Source of the DNA: Williamsia serinedens | GTDB taxonomy: Bacteria; Actinomycetota; Actinomycetes; Mycobacteriales; Mycobacteriaceae | Assembly: GCF_024171725.1 (NCBI RefSeq) | Contig: NZ_JAMTCG010000001.1 | Span: 62,001-126,000, forward strand | DNA: 64,000 bases | Direction: 5' to 3' | Shown: one piece after another, positions 43,702 through 52,892 of the stretch | Position numbering within the stretch: the first letter of the stretch is position 1 | How the letters are laid out: each line of letters opens with the position of its first letter | Notes under the pieces: model-generated | Database searches by the model: none | The model's input: only the letters and a program-made list of their open reading frames with translations | Told to the model about the DNA's origin: nothing | Program-made: the position numbers and the translations under genes

Positions 43702-46700
43702 GTGGCCGACACAGGCACGCCGGACGACCGCACCGATGCGTCCCCGGCGCAGGAGTTCCCGCACAAGATGAGGGTGCACGCCCTCGCGCGCATGATCGGG
43801 CTGACCAGTCGCGAGGTGCTCGCGCACCTCGCAGAGCTGGGCATCAGCGCCCGCAGCCCGCAGTCCAGCATCGATCGCAGCGCTGCTGTCGCCGTCCGCG
43901 ACGCGCAGGCAGCGCGGTCGGGCGACACCCCGGCCGAGGTGCCCGCCGAGACATCGGCCGCCGACACCACAGGTGCCGCCAACACCACGGAGTCCGGCGA
44001 CGCCGCGGCACCTGCCGCCGACGACGCCGCGGCACCTGCCGCCGGCGACGCCGCGGCACCTGCCGCCGGCGACGCCGCGGCACCTGCCGCCGACGACGCA
44101 CCGTCGCTCTTCTCCGCCGCGACCACCGAGGAGGCGGTCACCCCGGCGGCCGCCGCCGACACCGGGGTCTCACCGCTCTTCCTCCCGCCGCCGGATCCCG
44201 AGGAGGTCCGTCGCGCCCGTCGGCGTCGTCCCGCGGCCGACAAGACTCCGGAGGAGTCCGCCGAAACGCCGGCCGACGACACCCGTACGGCATCCGGCGA
44301 GGAGACGGCGACCGACAGCGGAGCCGGGGGCGGTACCCCCGACAGCGGCGCCGACTCCTCCGACGGTGACGACGACTCCGGCTCCGGTGGGGGCCGGCGG
44401 CGTCGTCGCGGACGGCGTGGCCGTGGTCGGGGCCGGGGCGACCAGAACGACGGTGACTCGTCGGGTGACGCGTCCGACGATGCCGCGGCCCGGGACACCG
44501 ACGCGGGGCAGGCCGCCGACAAGGAATCCTCGACGAAGGACCAGTCCGAGAAGAAGTCCGGTGACACGGACTCGGGCGGCAAGGACTCCAGCGGCAAGGA
44601 CGCCAAGGACAAGGACGCCAAGGACAAGGACGGTGCGGACACGGACGGCGGGGACACCGAGTCCGACGACGCCTCCGACGACTCCGACGACGACACCTCG
44701 TCGGGCAGTCGTCGTCGGCGGCGTCGTCGTCGCCGCAAGGGCGGCGGGGACGCCGAGGACGGCTCCGGTGAGGACGATCCGCCGAACACCGTGGTCCACG
44801 AACGGGAGCCGCGGAACAAGTCCCGCGCCCGCGACCGCGACGAGGTGCAGGGCATCTCCGGGTCGACGCGTCTCGAGGCCAAGCGGCAGCGTCGACGCGA
44901 CGGGCGGGACGCGGGCCGACGCCGCCCGCCGATCCTGACCGAGTCCGAGTTCCTCGCCCGCCGCGAGTCCGTGGACCGCGTGATGGTGGTCCGCGAGCGG
45001 TCGGCGAACACGACCCTGGCCGCGGACGGTGCCGACGACGCCGCGCCGACCGAGGACTACACGCAGGTGGCGGTGCTCGAGGACGGCGTGCTGGTCGAGC
45101 ACTTCGTCACGACGTCGACCTCGTCGTCGATGGTCGGCAACATCTTCCTGGGCCGCGTGCAGAACGTGCTGCCGGGGATGGAGGCGGCGTTCGTCGACAT
45201 CGGCCGCGGACGCAACGGCGTCCTCTACGCCGGCGAGGTCAACTGGGACGCCGCGGGACTGGACGGCGGCAGTCGCAAGATCGAACAGGCCCTCAAGCCC
45301 GGTGACACCGTCGTCGTGCAGGTGAGCAAGGACCCGGTCGGTCACAAGGGCGCGCGCCTCACCACGCAGATCTCGCTGGCCGGCCGCTACCTGGTCTACG
45401 TGCCGGGCGGATCGTCGACCGGCATCTCGCGCAAGCTGCCCGACACCGAGCGCAAGCGACTCAAGCAGATCCTCGGCAAGGTGGTCCCCGCCGACGCCGG
45501 CGTGATCATCCGCACCGCCTCCGAGGGGGTCAGCGAAGAGGACCTCGCGGCCGACATCGAGCGGCTCAAGGCGCAGTGGGAGAGCATCGAGTCCGCCGCG
45601 GCGTCCGCGACGGGCAAGGGCGGCAAGGGCTCCGGCTCGTCGTCGCCGAAGGTGCTCTACTCCGAGCCCGACCTGCTGGTGAAGGTCGTACGCGACCTGT
45701 TCAACGAGGACTTCTCGACGCTCGTCGTCGACGGCGACGGCGCGTGGGAGCAGGTCCACGGGTACGTGCAGTCGGTGGCGCCGGATCTCGTCGACCGCCT
45801 CAGCCGGTTCGAGAAGCCGCACGCCGACGCCCCCGACGCCTTCAGCGTGCACCGCATCGACGAGCAGCTCGCGAAGGCGCTGGAGCGCAAGGTCTGGCTG
45901 CCGTCGGGCGGGACGCTCATCATCGAGCACACCGAGGCGATGACCGTCGTCGACGTCAACACCGGGAAGTTCACCGGCTCCGGGGGCAACCTCGAGGAGA
46001 CGGTGACCCGCAACAACCTCGAGGCCGCCGAGGAGATCGTCCGGCAGATGCGTCTGCGGGACATCGGCGGGATGATCATCGTCGACTTCATCGACATGGT
46101 CCTCGAGTCCAACCGCGACCTGGTCCTGCGGCGTCTGACCGAGGCGCTCTCCCGTGACCGCACCCGCCACCAGGTGTCCGAGGTCACGTCGCTGGGCCTG
46201 GTGCAGATGACGCGCAAGCGACTCGGTACCGGGCTGCTCGAGGCGTTCTCGTCGCCGTGCACGTGCTGCAACGGTCGCGGGATCGTCGTCCACGCGAACC
46301 CGGTCGAGGTGACCGGCGCCGGCGGCGACGACTCGGGCAAGGAATCGGGCGGCAAGCGGTCACGCCGGTCGGGGCGCAAGAAGTCCGACGGCGGGTCGTC
46401 GGAGCAGTCGGAGTCGGCGAAGGCGGCGAAGCCCGCCGAGCACCCGATGTTCAAGGCGATGGCCGGTCACGGTTCCGACGGCGCGGCTGCGGACGGCACG
46501 ACCACCGAGGAGGCGACCTCGGCCGAGACCGAGACCGAGACCGCCCGCGAGGTGTCGGCGCCCGAACCGGTCGTCGAGGCCCCCGCGACCGAGGCGCCGG
46601 CAGCGGCCGAGGCGGACACCGCCCCGGTCGAGACCCCGGCAGCCGACGTCCCCACATCCGACGCGCTCGCATCCGACGCCCCCGCACCCGACGGTGTGGC

Positions 46701-46944
46701 GGGCGAGCCGGCCGAGGCGGCTCCCAAGCGCCGTCGCCGCGCCGCGCGTCGTCCGGCCGCGGCACCGGTCGGCGGGTCGGAGCCCGTTGCCGGGACGGCG
46801 GACGCACTGGCAGTCGAGGTCGCGCACACGCCGACCACCACGGTGGCCACGCAGCCGTCGTCCGACACCCCCGTGGTGGCGGTGCGCCGCACGGCCCGTC
46901 GGCGGGCCGCGGGTCGGCCCGCGGGACCGCCCGTCGACGAGTGA
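43702..46944 (+). CDS. rne: Ribonuclease E/G
   Basis: Central endoribonuclease for mRNA decay and rRNA maturation; 1080 residues against about 950 in M. tuberculosis. An IF2-N-like helix domain (MRVHALARMIGLTSREVLAH) is at residues 20-65. A long low-complexity acidic/basic region with an Ala-Pro octapeptide repeat covers about 70-350, including RRRRRGRRGRGRGR. The S1 domain then starts near 460. Catalytic residues are Asp751 in VVDVNTGKF and Asp795 in IIVDFIDM. The zinc-link CTCC is at 853-856. A disordered tail with KRRRRAARR ends the protein. GTG with AGGAG 7 nt upstream. Confidence 0.95.
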   Translation: MADTGTPDDRTDASPAQEFPHKMRVHALARMIGLTSREVLAHLAELGISARSPQSSIDRSAAVAVRDAQAARSGDTPAEVPAETSAADTTGAANTTESGDAAAPAADDAAAPAAGDAAAPAAGDAAAPAADDAPSLFSAATTEEAVTPAAAADTGVSPLFLPPPDPEEVRRARRRRPAADKTPEESAETPADDTRTASGEETATDSGAGGGTPDSGADSSDGDDDSGSGGGRRRRRGRRGRGRGRGDQNDGDSSGDASDDAAARDTDAGQAADKESSTKDQSEKKSGDTDSGGKDSSGKDAKDKDAKDKDGADTDGGDTESDDASDDSDDDTSSGSRRRRRRRRRKGGGDAEDGSGEDDPPNTVVHEREPRNKSRARDRDEVQGISGSTRLEAKRQRRRDGRDAGRRRPPILTESEFLARRESVDRVMVVRERSANTTLAADGADDAAPTEDYTQVAVLEDGVLVEHFVTTSTSSSMVGNIFLGRVQNVLPGMEAAFVDIGRGRNGVLYAGEVNWDAAGLDGGSRKIEQALKPGDTVVVQVSKDPVGHKGARLTTQISLAGRYLVYVPGGSSTGISRKLPDTERKRLKQILGKVVPADAGVIIRTASEGVSEEDLAADIERLKAQWESIESAAASATGKGGKGSGSSSPKVLYSEPDLLVKVVRDLFNEDFSTLVVDGDGAWEQVHGYVQSVAPDLVDRLSRFEKPHADAPDAFSVHRIDEQLAKALERKVWLPSGGTLIIEHTEAMTVVDVNTGKFTGSGGNLEETVTRNNLEAAEEIVRQMRLRDIGGMIIVDFIDMVLESNRDLVLRRLTEALSRDRTRHQVSEVTSLGLVQMTRKRLGTGLLEAFSSPCTCCNGRGIVVHANPVEVTGAGGDDSGKESGGKRSRRSGRKKSDGGSSEQSESAKAAKPAEHPMFKAMAGHGSDGAAADGTTTEEATSAETETETAREVSAPEPVVEAPATEAPAAAEADTAPVETPAADVPTSDALASDAPAPDGVAGEPAEAAPKRRRRAARRPAAAPVGGSEPVAGTADALAVEVAHTPTTTVATQPSSDTPVVAVRRTARRRAAGRPAGPPVDE
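43999..44094 (+). repeat. In-frame 24-bp tandem repeat within rne
   Basis: Four copies of a 24-bp unit (GACGCCGCGGCACCTGCC plus GCCGAC or GCCGGC), differing at one base, encode DAAAPAAD or DAAAPAAG four times in the disordered N-terminal region of RNase E. Near-identity suggests recent expansion. Confidence 0.9.
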
Positions 46945-46987
46945 CCGCGGCGACGTCGGGGAGCGTGTCGTCCCAGCGGGTCGCGGT

Positions 46988-47017
46988 TTGACCCGGTCGT
47001 CGGCACTCCCGTAACCT
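46988..47017 (+). promoter_or_regulatory. Promoter of rplU-rpmA
   Basis: TTGACC (46988-46993), 18-nt spacer, TAACCT (47012-47017). Transcription would start near 47024, leaving a leader of about 190 nt before rplU. Confidence 0.6.
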
Positions 47018-47099
47018 CGACAGGTCGCCTCGACGCGAGTCGGACGGTGCTGTGCGGAACCTGCCGCTGCGGCGCCCCGCCGGACCGAGGCATCACCGA

Positions 47100-47138
47100 C
47101 CACCCCGGTCGTCGCGCGCGAGCGCAGGCCCGGGGTGG
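47100..47138 (+). promoter_or_regulatory. rplU leader hairpin
   Basis: CCACCCCGG (47100-47108) pairs perfectly with CCGGGGTGG (47130-47138) within the 190-nt leader. Ribosomal-protein leaders are often autoregulated; whether this is such a structure is unproven. Confidence 0.35.
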
Positions 47139-47214
47139 ACGTACCCCGACATGCACGATGCCGGCGCACCCGCGCGGGCGAACGAACACGACAGTGAGAA
47201 GGTGAGTTGTCGCG

Positions 47215-47526
47215 ATGGCAACGTACGCGATCGTCAAGACCGGCGGGAAGCAGTACAAGGTCGCCGAGGGCGACCTGGTCAAGGTCGAGAAGATCGAGGG
47301 CGCCGTCGGCGACACCGTCTCGCTCCCCGTGGCGCTCCTGGTCGACGGTGCGTCGCTGACCACCGACGCCGACGCTCTGGCCACGGCGTCGGTCACCGGT
47401 GAGGTCGTCGAGCACGTCAAGGGCCCGAAGATCCGGATCCACAAGTTCAAGAACAAGACCGGCTACCACAAGCGCCAGGGCCACCGTCAGCGTCTGACGG
47501 TGCTCAAGGTCACCGGCATCAAGTAG
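47215..47526 (+). CDS. rplU: 50S ribosomal protein L21
   Basis: Ribosomal protein of 103 residues binding 23S rRNA near L20. Recognised from [16 protein letters not shown] at the N-terminus and the basic C-terminal [14 protein letters not shown], the L21 signature region. Its start is preceded by GAGAAGGTGAG. rpmA follows 36 nt later. The pair is transcribed from the TTGACC/TAACCT promoter and ends at an excellent terminator before obg. Confidence 0.97.
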   Translation: MATYAIVKTGGKQYKVAEGDLVKVEKIEGAVGDTVSLPVALLVDGASLTTDADALATASVTGEVVEHVKGPKIRIHKFKNKTGYHKRQGHRQRLTVLKVTGIK

Positions 47527-47562
47527 CCCACCGAACCCCGACGTCTCGAGAGGACCGACGAC

Positions 47563-47826
47563 ATGGCACACAAGAAGGGCGCGTCCAGCTCGCGCAACGG
47601 TCGTGATTCCAACGCCCAGCGCCTCGGCGTGAAGCGGTTCGGCGGCCAGCAGGTCAACGCCGGCGAGATCCTGGTCCGCCAGCGCGGCACCCACTTCCAC
47701 CCCGGCGTGAACGTCGGCCGCGGCGGCGACGACACCCTCTTCGCCCTGGAGACCGGTGAGGTCGCCTTCGGCACCAAGCGCGGTCGCAAGACCGTCAACA
47801 TCGTCCCGGCGCCCGCGCAGGCCTGA
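47563..47826 (+). CDS. rpmA: 50S ribosomal protein L27
   Basis: Ribosomal protein of 87 residues whose N-terminal tail reaches the peptidyl-transferase centre. [17 protein letters not shown] is the standard non-cleaved actinobacterial N-terminus; QRGTHFHPG and [10 protein letters not shown] follow. GAGAGGA precedes the ATG. Co-transcribed with rplU. Confidence 0.97.
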   Translation: MAHKKGASSSRNGRDSNAQRLGVKRFGGQQVNAGEILVRQRGTHFHPGVNVGRGGDDTLFALETGEVAFGTKRGRKTVNIVPAPAQA

Positions 47827-47854
47827 CCGCGCGGCGTCGTACGACGCACGTCCA

Positions 47855-47899
47855 CCAGGGGCGGGCAGGTCCTCGAGACCCTGCCCGCCCCTGGTTTTT
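47855..47899 (+). terminator. Intrinsic terminator after rpmA
   Basis: Perfect 15-bp arms CCAGGGGCGGGCAGG/CCTGCCCGCCCCTGG with a 10-nt loop, followed directly by TTTTT. It is the most canonical rho-independent terminator I found in the window and separates rplU-rpmA from obg. Confidence 0.92.
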
Positions 47900-47931
47900 C
47901 TCCCGACCACCCCCGGCACAGAGGACCCAGC

Positions 47932-49413
47932 ATGTCGCGATTCGTCGACCGCGTGACGATCCACGCCGCGGCGGGCAACGGCGGCCACGGGTGCTCGTCG
48001 GTCCACCGTGAGAAGTTCAAGCCGCTCGGCGGCCCCGACGGGGGCAACGGCGGCAACGGCGGAGACGTGATCCTGCGGGTGGACCCGCAGGTGCACACGC
48101 TGCTCGACTTCCACTTCCGTCCGCACGCGCGCGGCCAGAACGGCAAGCCCGGCGCCGGCTCGAACCGCGACGGCGGCCACGGCGAGTCGCTGGTGCTGCC
48201 CGTCCCCGACGGCACCGTCGTCCTGGACGAGCGCGGCCGCATCCTGGCCGACCTCGTCGGGGCCGGAGCGGAGTTCGTTGCGGCGAAGGGTGGTCGCGGG
48301 GGACTGGGCAACGCCGCACTCGCGTCCAAGGCGCGCAAGGCGCCCGGGTTCGCCCTGCTCGGTGAGGAGGGGGAGACCCGCGAGCTCGTCCTCGAGCTGA
48401 AGTCCGTCGCGGACGTCGGCCTGGTCGGGTTCCCGTCGGCGGGCAAGTCGTCGCTGGTCTCGGTGCTGTCCGCGGCCAAGCCGAAGATCGCCGACTACCC
48501 GTTCACCACGCTCGCGCCCAACCTCGGTGTTGTCACCGCGGGTGCGCGTGTGTTCACCATCGCCGACGTCCCCGGTCTGATCCCCGGCGCCTCGCAGGGC
48601 CGCGGCCTCGGGCTCGACTTCCTGCGCCACCTCGAACGCTGCGCGGTGCTCGCCCACGTGGTCGACTGCGCCACGCTCGAGCCGGGCCGCGACCCGATCT
48701 CCGACATCGACGCCCTCGAGGCCGAGCTCGCGGCCTACACCCCGGCGCTCTCGGCCGACCACGGCCTGCAGGATCTGGCCGACCGACCGCGGGTCGTCAT
48801 CCTGAACAAGATCGACGTCCCGGAGGCGGCAGATCTGGCCGAGATGGTCACCCCCGACCTGGAGGAGCGCGGCTGGCCTGTGTTCACGATCTCCGCGGTG
48901 GGCCACGTCGGGCTCGACCGGTTGCGGTTCGCGTTGGCGGAGAAGGTCGCCGAGCACCGCGCGGCCACACCGGCACCCGTCGCGCGGCGCCCGGTCATCC
49001 GTCCCGTCGCGGTCGACGAGTCCGGGTTCTCGGTCGTGCCGGACCCGGCCACGCCGGGCGGCTTCATCGTCCGCGGGACCCGGCCGGAACGATGGATCAA
49101 GCAGACCGCCTTCGACAACGACGAGGCCGTCGGGTACCTCGCCGATCGCCTCAACCGACTGGGGGTCGAGGACGAACTCGTCCGCCAGGGTGCCGAGCCG
49201 GGTGCTCCGGTGACCATCGGTGACGTCACCTTCGACTGGGAGCCGACGCTGCCCAGCGGCGACGCCGTTCCGATCACGGGGCGCGGCACCGACATACGCC
49301 TGGACCGCACCGACCGCGTCGGCGCCGCCGACCGCAAGATCGCCCGCAAGGCGCGCCGCCACCACGCCGACGACCTGTCCGACGACGTCGGGGACGCCGA
49401 TGGGGACGACTGA
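47932..49413 (+). CDS. obg: GTPase Obg/CgtA
   Basis: Ribosome-associated GTPase of 493 residues needed for 50S maturation and stress responses. The glycine-rich Obg fold covers about 2-158 ([20 protein letters not shown]). G1 is GFPSAGKS at 166-173, with YPFTTLAPN as G2, DVPGL as G3 and NKID as G4. A C-terminal OCT domain lies near 345-425, followed by a charged tail. The stop overlaps the proB start by 14 nt. Order matches Rv2440c-Rv2439c. Confidence 0.96.
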   Translation: MSRFVDRVTIHAAAGNGGHGCSSVHREKFKPLGGPDGGNGGNGGDVILRVDPQVHTLLDFHFRPHARGQNGKPGAGSNRDGGHGESLVLPVPDGTVVLDERGRILADLVGAGAEFVAAKGGRGGLGNAALASKARKAPGFALLGEEGETRELVLELKSVADVGLVGFPSAGKSSLVSVLSAAKPKIADYPFTTLAPNLGVVTAGARVFTIADVPGLIPGASQGRGLGLDFLRHLERCAVLAHVVDCATLEPGRDPISDIDALEAELAAYTPALSADHGLQDLADRPRVVILNKIDVPEAADLAEMVTPDLEERGWPVFTISAVGHVGLDRLRFALAEKVAEHRAATPAPVARRPVIRPVAVDESGFSVVPDPATPGGFIVRGTRPERWIKQTAFDNDEAVGYLADRLNRLGVEDELVRQGAEPGAPVTIGDVTFDWEPTLPSGDAVPITGRGTDIRLDRTDRVGAADRKIARKARRHHADDLSDDVGDADGDD

Positions 49414-50539
49414 CGCGACGACCGGCCACGAGCCGGCGATCTCGACCGTCCGTCGGGAGATCGCCGGTGCGCGCAGCATCGTCGTCAAGATCGGGTCGTC
49501 GGCGCTGACCGACCTGCATGCCGGTCTCGCCGTCGACCGCCTCGACCGGCTCGCCGACGCCCTCGAGTCGCGGATGGCCGCCGGCACCGACGTCATCGTC
49601 GTGTCCTCCGGGGCGATCGGTGCGGGACTCGCCCCGCTGGGTCTGCGACGACGCCCCACCGATCTCGCCACCAAGCAGGCGGCGGCGAGCGTGGGGCAAC
49701 TCGCACTGGCGCACGCCTGGGGGACGTCGTTCGCGCGGCACGGTCGGACGGTGGGGCAGGTCCTGCTGACCGCCCACGACATCTCCCGCCGCTCGCACCA
49801 CGCCAACGCCCAGCGCACCCTCGACCGCCTGCGGTCGCTGGGTGCGGTCGCGGTGGTCAACGAGAACGACACCGTCGCCACCGACGAGATCCGCTTCGGC
49901 GACAACGACCGTCTGGCCGCCCTGGTCGCGCACCTGGCCGGCGCGCAGGCACTGGTGCTGCTGTCCGACGTCGACGGCCTCTACGACGGTGATCCCCGCA
50001 AGGGTGGGGCAACCCTGATCCGGGAGGTCGGCGGCCCGGAGGACCTCGACGGCGTGGTCGCCGGGTCGGGGGGAGCGCTCGGCACCGGCGGCATGGCGTC
50101 GAAGCTGTCCGCGGCCCGACTCGCAGCGGACGCCGGGGTGCCGGTGTTGCTGGCCGCGGCCGAGAGCGCCGCGGCCGCACTGGGTTCCGCCGACGTCGGG
50201 ACCGCCTTCGCCGCCCGTCCGGCTCGGATGAGCGCGCGGCGGTTCTGGGTGCGGCACGCCGCCGAGACCCGCGGACGGCTCACCGTCGACGACGGCGCGG
50301 CCGCGGCCATCGCGCGGCGGGCGTCGTTGTTGCCGGCGGGTGTCGTGGCCGTCGACGGGACGTTCGGGGCGGGCGACGTCGTGGAGATCGTGGGCACCGA
50401 CGGTGCGCTGCGCGCCCGCGGCGTCACCGCCTACGACGCCGACGAGGTCGGTCAGATGGTCGGCCGCTCGACGTCGTCGCTGCCGGAGGGGTTACGACGC
50501 GCGGTGGTGCACGCCGACGACCTCGTCGCCGCGCGCTGA
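49400..50539 (+). CDS. proB: Glutamate 5-kinase
   Basis: First enzyme of proline synthesis, phosphorylating glutamate; 379 residues. The kinase domain begins [12 protein letters not shown] and contains [10 protein letters not shown] and the signature [20 protein letters not shown]-terminal PUA domain (about 285-375) is present. The ATG lies 14 nt inside the obg end. proA does not follow in this window. The 3' end overlaps the convergent sirtuin gene by 48 nt, in a 33-bp duplication. Proline is also an osmolyte, but no specific link to the nearby ectoine genes is visible. Confidence 0.96.
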   Translation: MGTTDATTGHEPAISTVRREIAGARSIVVKIGSSALTDLHAGLAVDRLDRLADALESRMAAGTDVIVVSSGAIGAGLAPLGLRRRPTDLATKQAAASVGQLALAHAWGTSFARHGRTVGQVLLTAHDISRRSHHANAQRTLDRLRSLGAVAVVNENDTVATDEIRFGDNDRLAALVAHLAGAQALVLLSDVDGLYDGDPRKGGATLIREVGGPEDLDGVVAGSGGALGTGGMASKLSAARLAADAGVPVLLAAAESAAAALGSADVGTAFAARPARMSARRFWVRHAAETRGRLTVDDGAAAAIARRASLLPAGVVAVDGTFGAGDVVEIVGTDGALRARGVTAYDADEVGQMVGRSTSSLPEGLRRAVVHADDLVAAR

Positions 50540-51472
50540 CGGAGTCGGTGCGCCATCGTCGCCGCGCGCTGACGCAGTCGGTGCGTCGGCCTCGACCCGG
50601 GCCACGAGGCGCTCGAGGACGTCGGCGCACCGGTGGTCGATCTTGAGCGTCGCGCAGTCGTCCCCGCGGGTGGCCCCGCGGTTGACGATGACGACGGGGA
50701 TGCCGCGCCGCCGGGCGTGCCGGACGAAGCGCAGCCCCGACATCACGGTCAGGCTCGACCCCAGGACGAGGAGGGCCTCGGCGGCGTCGACCATCGCGTA
50801 CGCGTCGGCGACGACGGGACGCGGCACGCTCTCGCCGAAGTAGACGATGGCCGGCTTGAGCGGGCCGCCGCAGGCGGGGCAGTCGATCATGTGGAAGTCG
50901 CGGGTGTCGTCGACGACGACATCGGCGTCGGGTGCGACGTCGAGCGCACCCCTGGACCGCACGCGCTCGGTGAACGCGACGTTGAGGGGGTCGAGCACCT
51001 GCGCCAGACCGTGCCGCGAGATCTGCCAGCCGCAGTCGAGGCAGCAGACGCGGCCGTAGCACCCGTGCAACTCCAGCACCGGTCGGGACCCGGCCTTGGT
51101 GTGCAACATGTCGATGTTCTGGGTGATGACACCGCGGACGAGCCCGTGGCGCTGCAGGGTCGCGACGGCACGGTGGCCGGCGTTCGGCGTGGCGGCGTCG
51201 AGGTGACGCCACCCGAGGTGGTTGCGCGCCCAGTAGTGCCGACGGAAGTCCGCCGAGGCGAGGAACGCGTCGATCGTCATCGGGGTCCGGGGGGCCGCGC
51301 CGGGGCTGCGGTAGTCCGGGATGCCGGAGTCGGTCGATATGCCGGCGCCGGTGAGCACGACCGCACGACGACCCGTGAGGAGACCGTGTGCCTGGTCGAC
51401 GCGTGCGTCGAGGTCCTCGTCGACGGGCGTCGGATCACCCGGGGTCCAGGCGACCTGCAGGCGTGTGCGCAT
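50492..51472 (-). CDS. Sirtuin (NAD-dependent protein deacylase)
   Basis: Removes acyl groups from lysines using NAD; 326 residues. NAD-binding [15 protein letters not shown] is at 41-55, TQNID near 117-121, the catalytic His136 in ELHG, and the zinc cysteines in CLDC and [13 protein letters not shown] and the C-terminal small domain complete the fold. GGAG 3 nt before the ATG supports the start at 51472. The last about 30 residues are formed partly by a duplicated 11-residue stretch (TxSARGD twice) and overlap the proB end on the other strand. The spacing of the large helix suggests the bacterial SIR2 class with an insertion. Confidence 0.9.
   Translation of the reverse strand: MRTRLQVAWTPGDPTPVDEDLDARVDQAHGLLTGRRAVVLTGAGISTDSGIPDYRSPGAAPRTPMTIDAFLASADFRRHYWARNHLGWRHLDAATPNAGHRAVATLQRHGLVRGVITQNIDMLHTKAGSRPVLELHGCYGRVCCLDCGWQISRHGLAQVLDPLNVAFTERVRSRGALDVAPDADVVVDDTRDFHMIDCPACGGPLKPAIVYFGESVPRPVVADAYAMVDAAEALLVLGSSLTVMSGLRFVRHARRRGIPVVIVNRGATRGDDCATLKIDHRCADVLERLVARVEADAPTASARGDDGAPTPSARGDEVVGVHHRAS
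50523..50585. repeat. 33-bp tandem duplication across the proB stop
   Basis: Two 30-bp copies (50523-50552 and 50556-50585) match at 29 of 30 positions with a 33-bp period. The first copy contains the end of proB including its TGA; both copies encode the sirtuin C-terminus on the other strand. Confidence 0.9.
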
Positions 51473-51627
51473 CGTCTCCAGGGTACCGAGCACCACGACG
51501 CGCGGTGTGTCCGTGTTTGTGTAGCTCGAATGGGGGAATCACCACAGTGGATCGCCAGGGGATTCGCTGTCGTGGGGGCGAAGGTGATCTGCTGTATCCG
51601 GGACGGGGTGTCCACGAGAAGAGTGCA

Positions 51628-52098
51628 GTGCGCAGAACGAAGAACGCGACCGTCGCCGCGTATCGGTCCCACGACCGGACGTGGTGGGTCGGGCGGGTCG
51701 ATCCCGCGGTCCTGGGCGATGCCGCCCGCGAGAACGACTCCCTGGACGGGGACTGGCGACGACGCGGTGTACCCGTGTCGTCCGCCGACATCCGCCCGCC
51801 GCTGGTGGTGATCCACGACCCGGGCGGCAGGTTCCGGCCGGGCTGCTCGACGAACTCCCACTTCGACGCCCACGACCGGGCACACACCGATCCGCACGCG
51901 GACTGCGCGCACGGTCGAGCGCTCGACCACATCGTCGCCGTCATGCAGGACGGCGAGGGCGTCAGTAGCGACTGTCCGGGCCGACCGTCGACAGCATCTC
52001 CGCACCGGAGCGGAAGCGACGCAGGTTCTCGGCGATCCACGGTGCGAGGGTCCGCGTCAGCCCGGACGACGGGTTGGCGACGTGCGGGGTCACGATGA
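51628..52098 (+). CDS. Possible small protein of unknown function
   Basis: An open frame of 156 residues from a GTG. Over the first about 112 codons (51628-51965) the third codon positions are nearly all G or C, as in real genes here, while other frames are not. The product reads VRRTKNATVAAYRSHDR..., with two Trp, several His and Cys (RPGCSTNSHFDAHDRAH). GAGAAGAG lies 5 nt upstream. From about 51962 it runs antisense into the C-terminus of the dehydrogenase gene, and there the codon bias fades, so the true end may differ or the gene may be a remnant. No family recognised. Confidence 0.4.
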   Translation: MRRTKNATVAAYRSHDRTWWVGRVDPAVLGDAARENDSLDGDWRRRGVPVSSADIRPPLVVIHDPGGRFRPGCSTNSHFDAHDRAHTDPHADCAHGRALDHIVAVMQDGEGVSSDCPGRPSTASPHRSGSDAGSRRSTVRGSASARTTGWRRAGSR

Positions 52099-52879
52099 TC
52101 CTCGGGTCGTGCAGGATGGGGTCGTCGGGTGACGGCGGTTCGGGGTCGGTGACGTCGAGGGCGGCGCCGGCGATCGAGCCCGATCGGACGGCGTCGAGCA
52201 GGGCCGCCTGATCGACGAGCGTCCCGCGGGCGACGTTGACCACCCACGCGTGCGTCGGCAGGGCCGCCAGCGCCGCGACGCCGACCATGTGTCGCGTCTC
52301 CGCCGTCGACGGCGCAGCGACGACGACGTGGTCGACCCGGCCCCACACCTCGGCGAGCCTGTCGGCGGGAAGCGTCTGCGCGGCGCCGTCCACGGGCCGA
52401 CCCGAGCGGTTCACCGCCACCACCTGCGCGCCGCACGCACGCAGACGCGGGATGAGGGACCGCGCGATCCCACCCGCCCCGAGGATGCCGACGGTCGACC
52501 CGTGCAGGGAGCGGACCGCGGTGTCGATGGGCTCTTTGTCCCAGCCGTCGCGGACGGCCTCGGGGACGCGGCGCAGACCGGCCAGCAGCAGCGCCAGAGC
52601 GTGTTCGGCGACGTTCTCGGCGTAGAAGCCCGACGCGTTCGTCCACACGCGGGCGTCGTCGATGATCCCGGCGTCGATGAACGCCTCGATCCCGGCCAGA
52701 CGCAACGCCACCCACCGGACCGAGTCGGGCAGAGGCGGGAAGTCCTCGTGTCCGCCGAGCCACACCAGCACCTCGGCGTCGTCGAGGTCGACGAGGCGAC
52801 CACCGGCGCCGGAGACGGCCGCGGCGATGTGCTCGTCGACCTCGGGCGCGATCGCGACGCGGGTCCCGTCGGTGCTCAC
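51962..52879 (-). CDS. D-isomer 2-hydroxyacid dehydrogenase
   Basis: NAD(P)-dependent dehydrogenase of 305 residues. The Rossmann motif GILGAGGIAR is at 131-140. Catalytic Arg218 lies in NVARGT, Glu247 in DPEPPS and His266 in TPHVANP. NAD versus NADP preference and the 2-oxoacid substrate cannot be read. The GTG start is 13 nt after the ectC stop in the same direction, so it is probably the fourth gene of the ectoine operon, although it is not a recognised ectoine enzyme. Family paralogues include glyoxylate/hydroxypyruvate reductases. Confidence 0.88.
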   Translation of the reverse strand: MSTDGTRVAIAPEVDEHIAAAVSGAGGRLVDLDDAEVLVWLGGHEDFPPLPDSVRWVALRLAGIEAFIDAGIIDDARVWTNASGFYAENVAEHALALLLAGLRRVPEAVRDGWDKEPIDTAVRSLHGSTVGILGAGGIARSLIPRLRACGAQVVAVNRSGRPVDGAAQTLPADRLAEVWGRVDHVVVAAPSTAETRHMVGVAALAALPTHAWVVNVARGTLVDQAALLDAVRSGSIAGAALDVTDPEPPSPDDPILHDPRIIVTPHVANPSSGLTRTLAPWIAENLRRFRSGAEMLSTVGPDSRY

Positions 52880-52892
52880 GCGGCCGCCGCGA

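Noticed and set aside
46360-49905. Minus-strand open frame of 1181 codons across rne, rplU, rpmA and obg
   Set aside because: Crosses four genes of certain identity on the other strand; composition is that of a shadow frame.
51518-51600. tRNA-like string GTGTAGCTCGAATGG
   Set aside because: It resembles the start of tRNA-Gly, but there is no matching acceptor arm, anticodon stem or T arm downstream.
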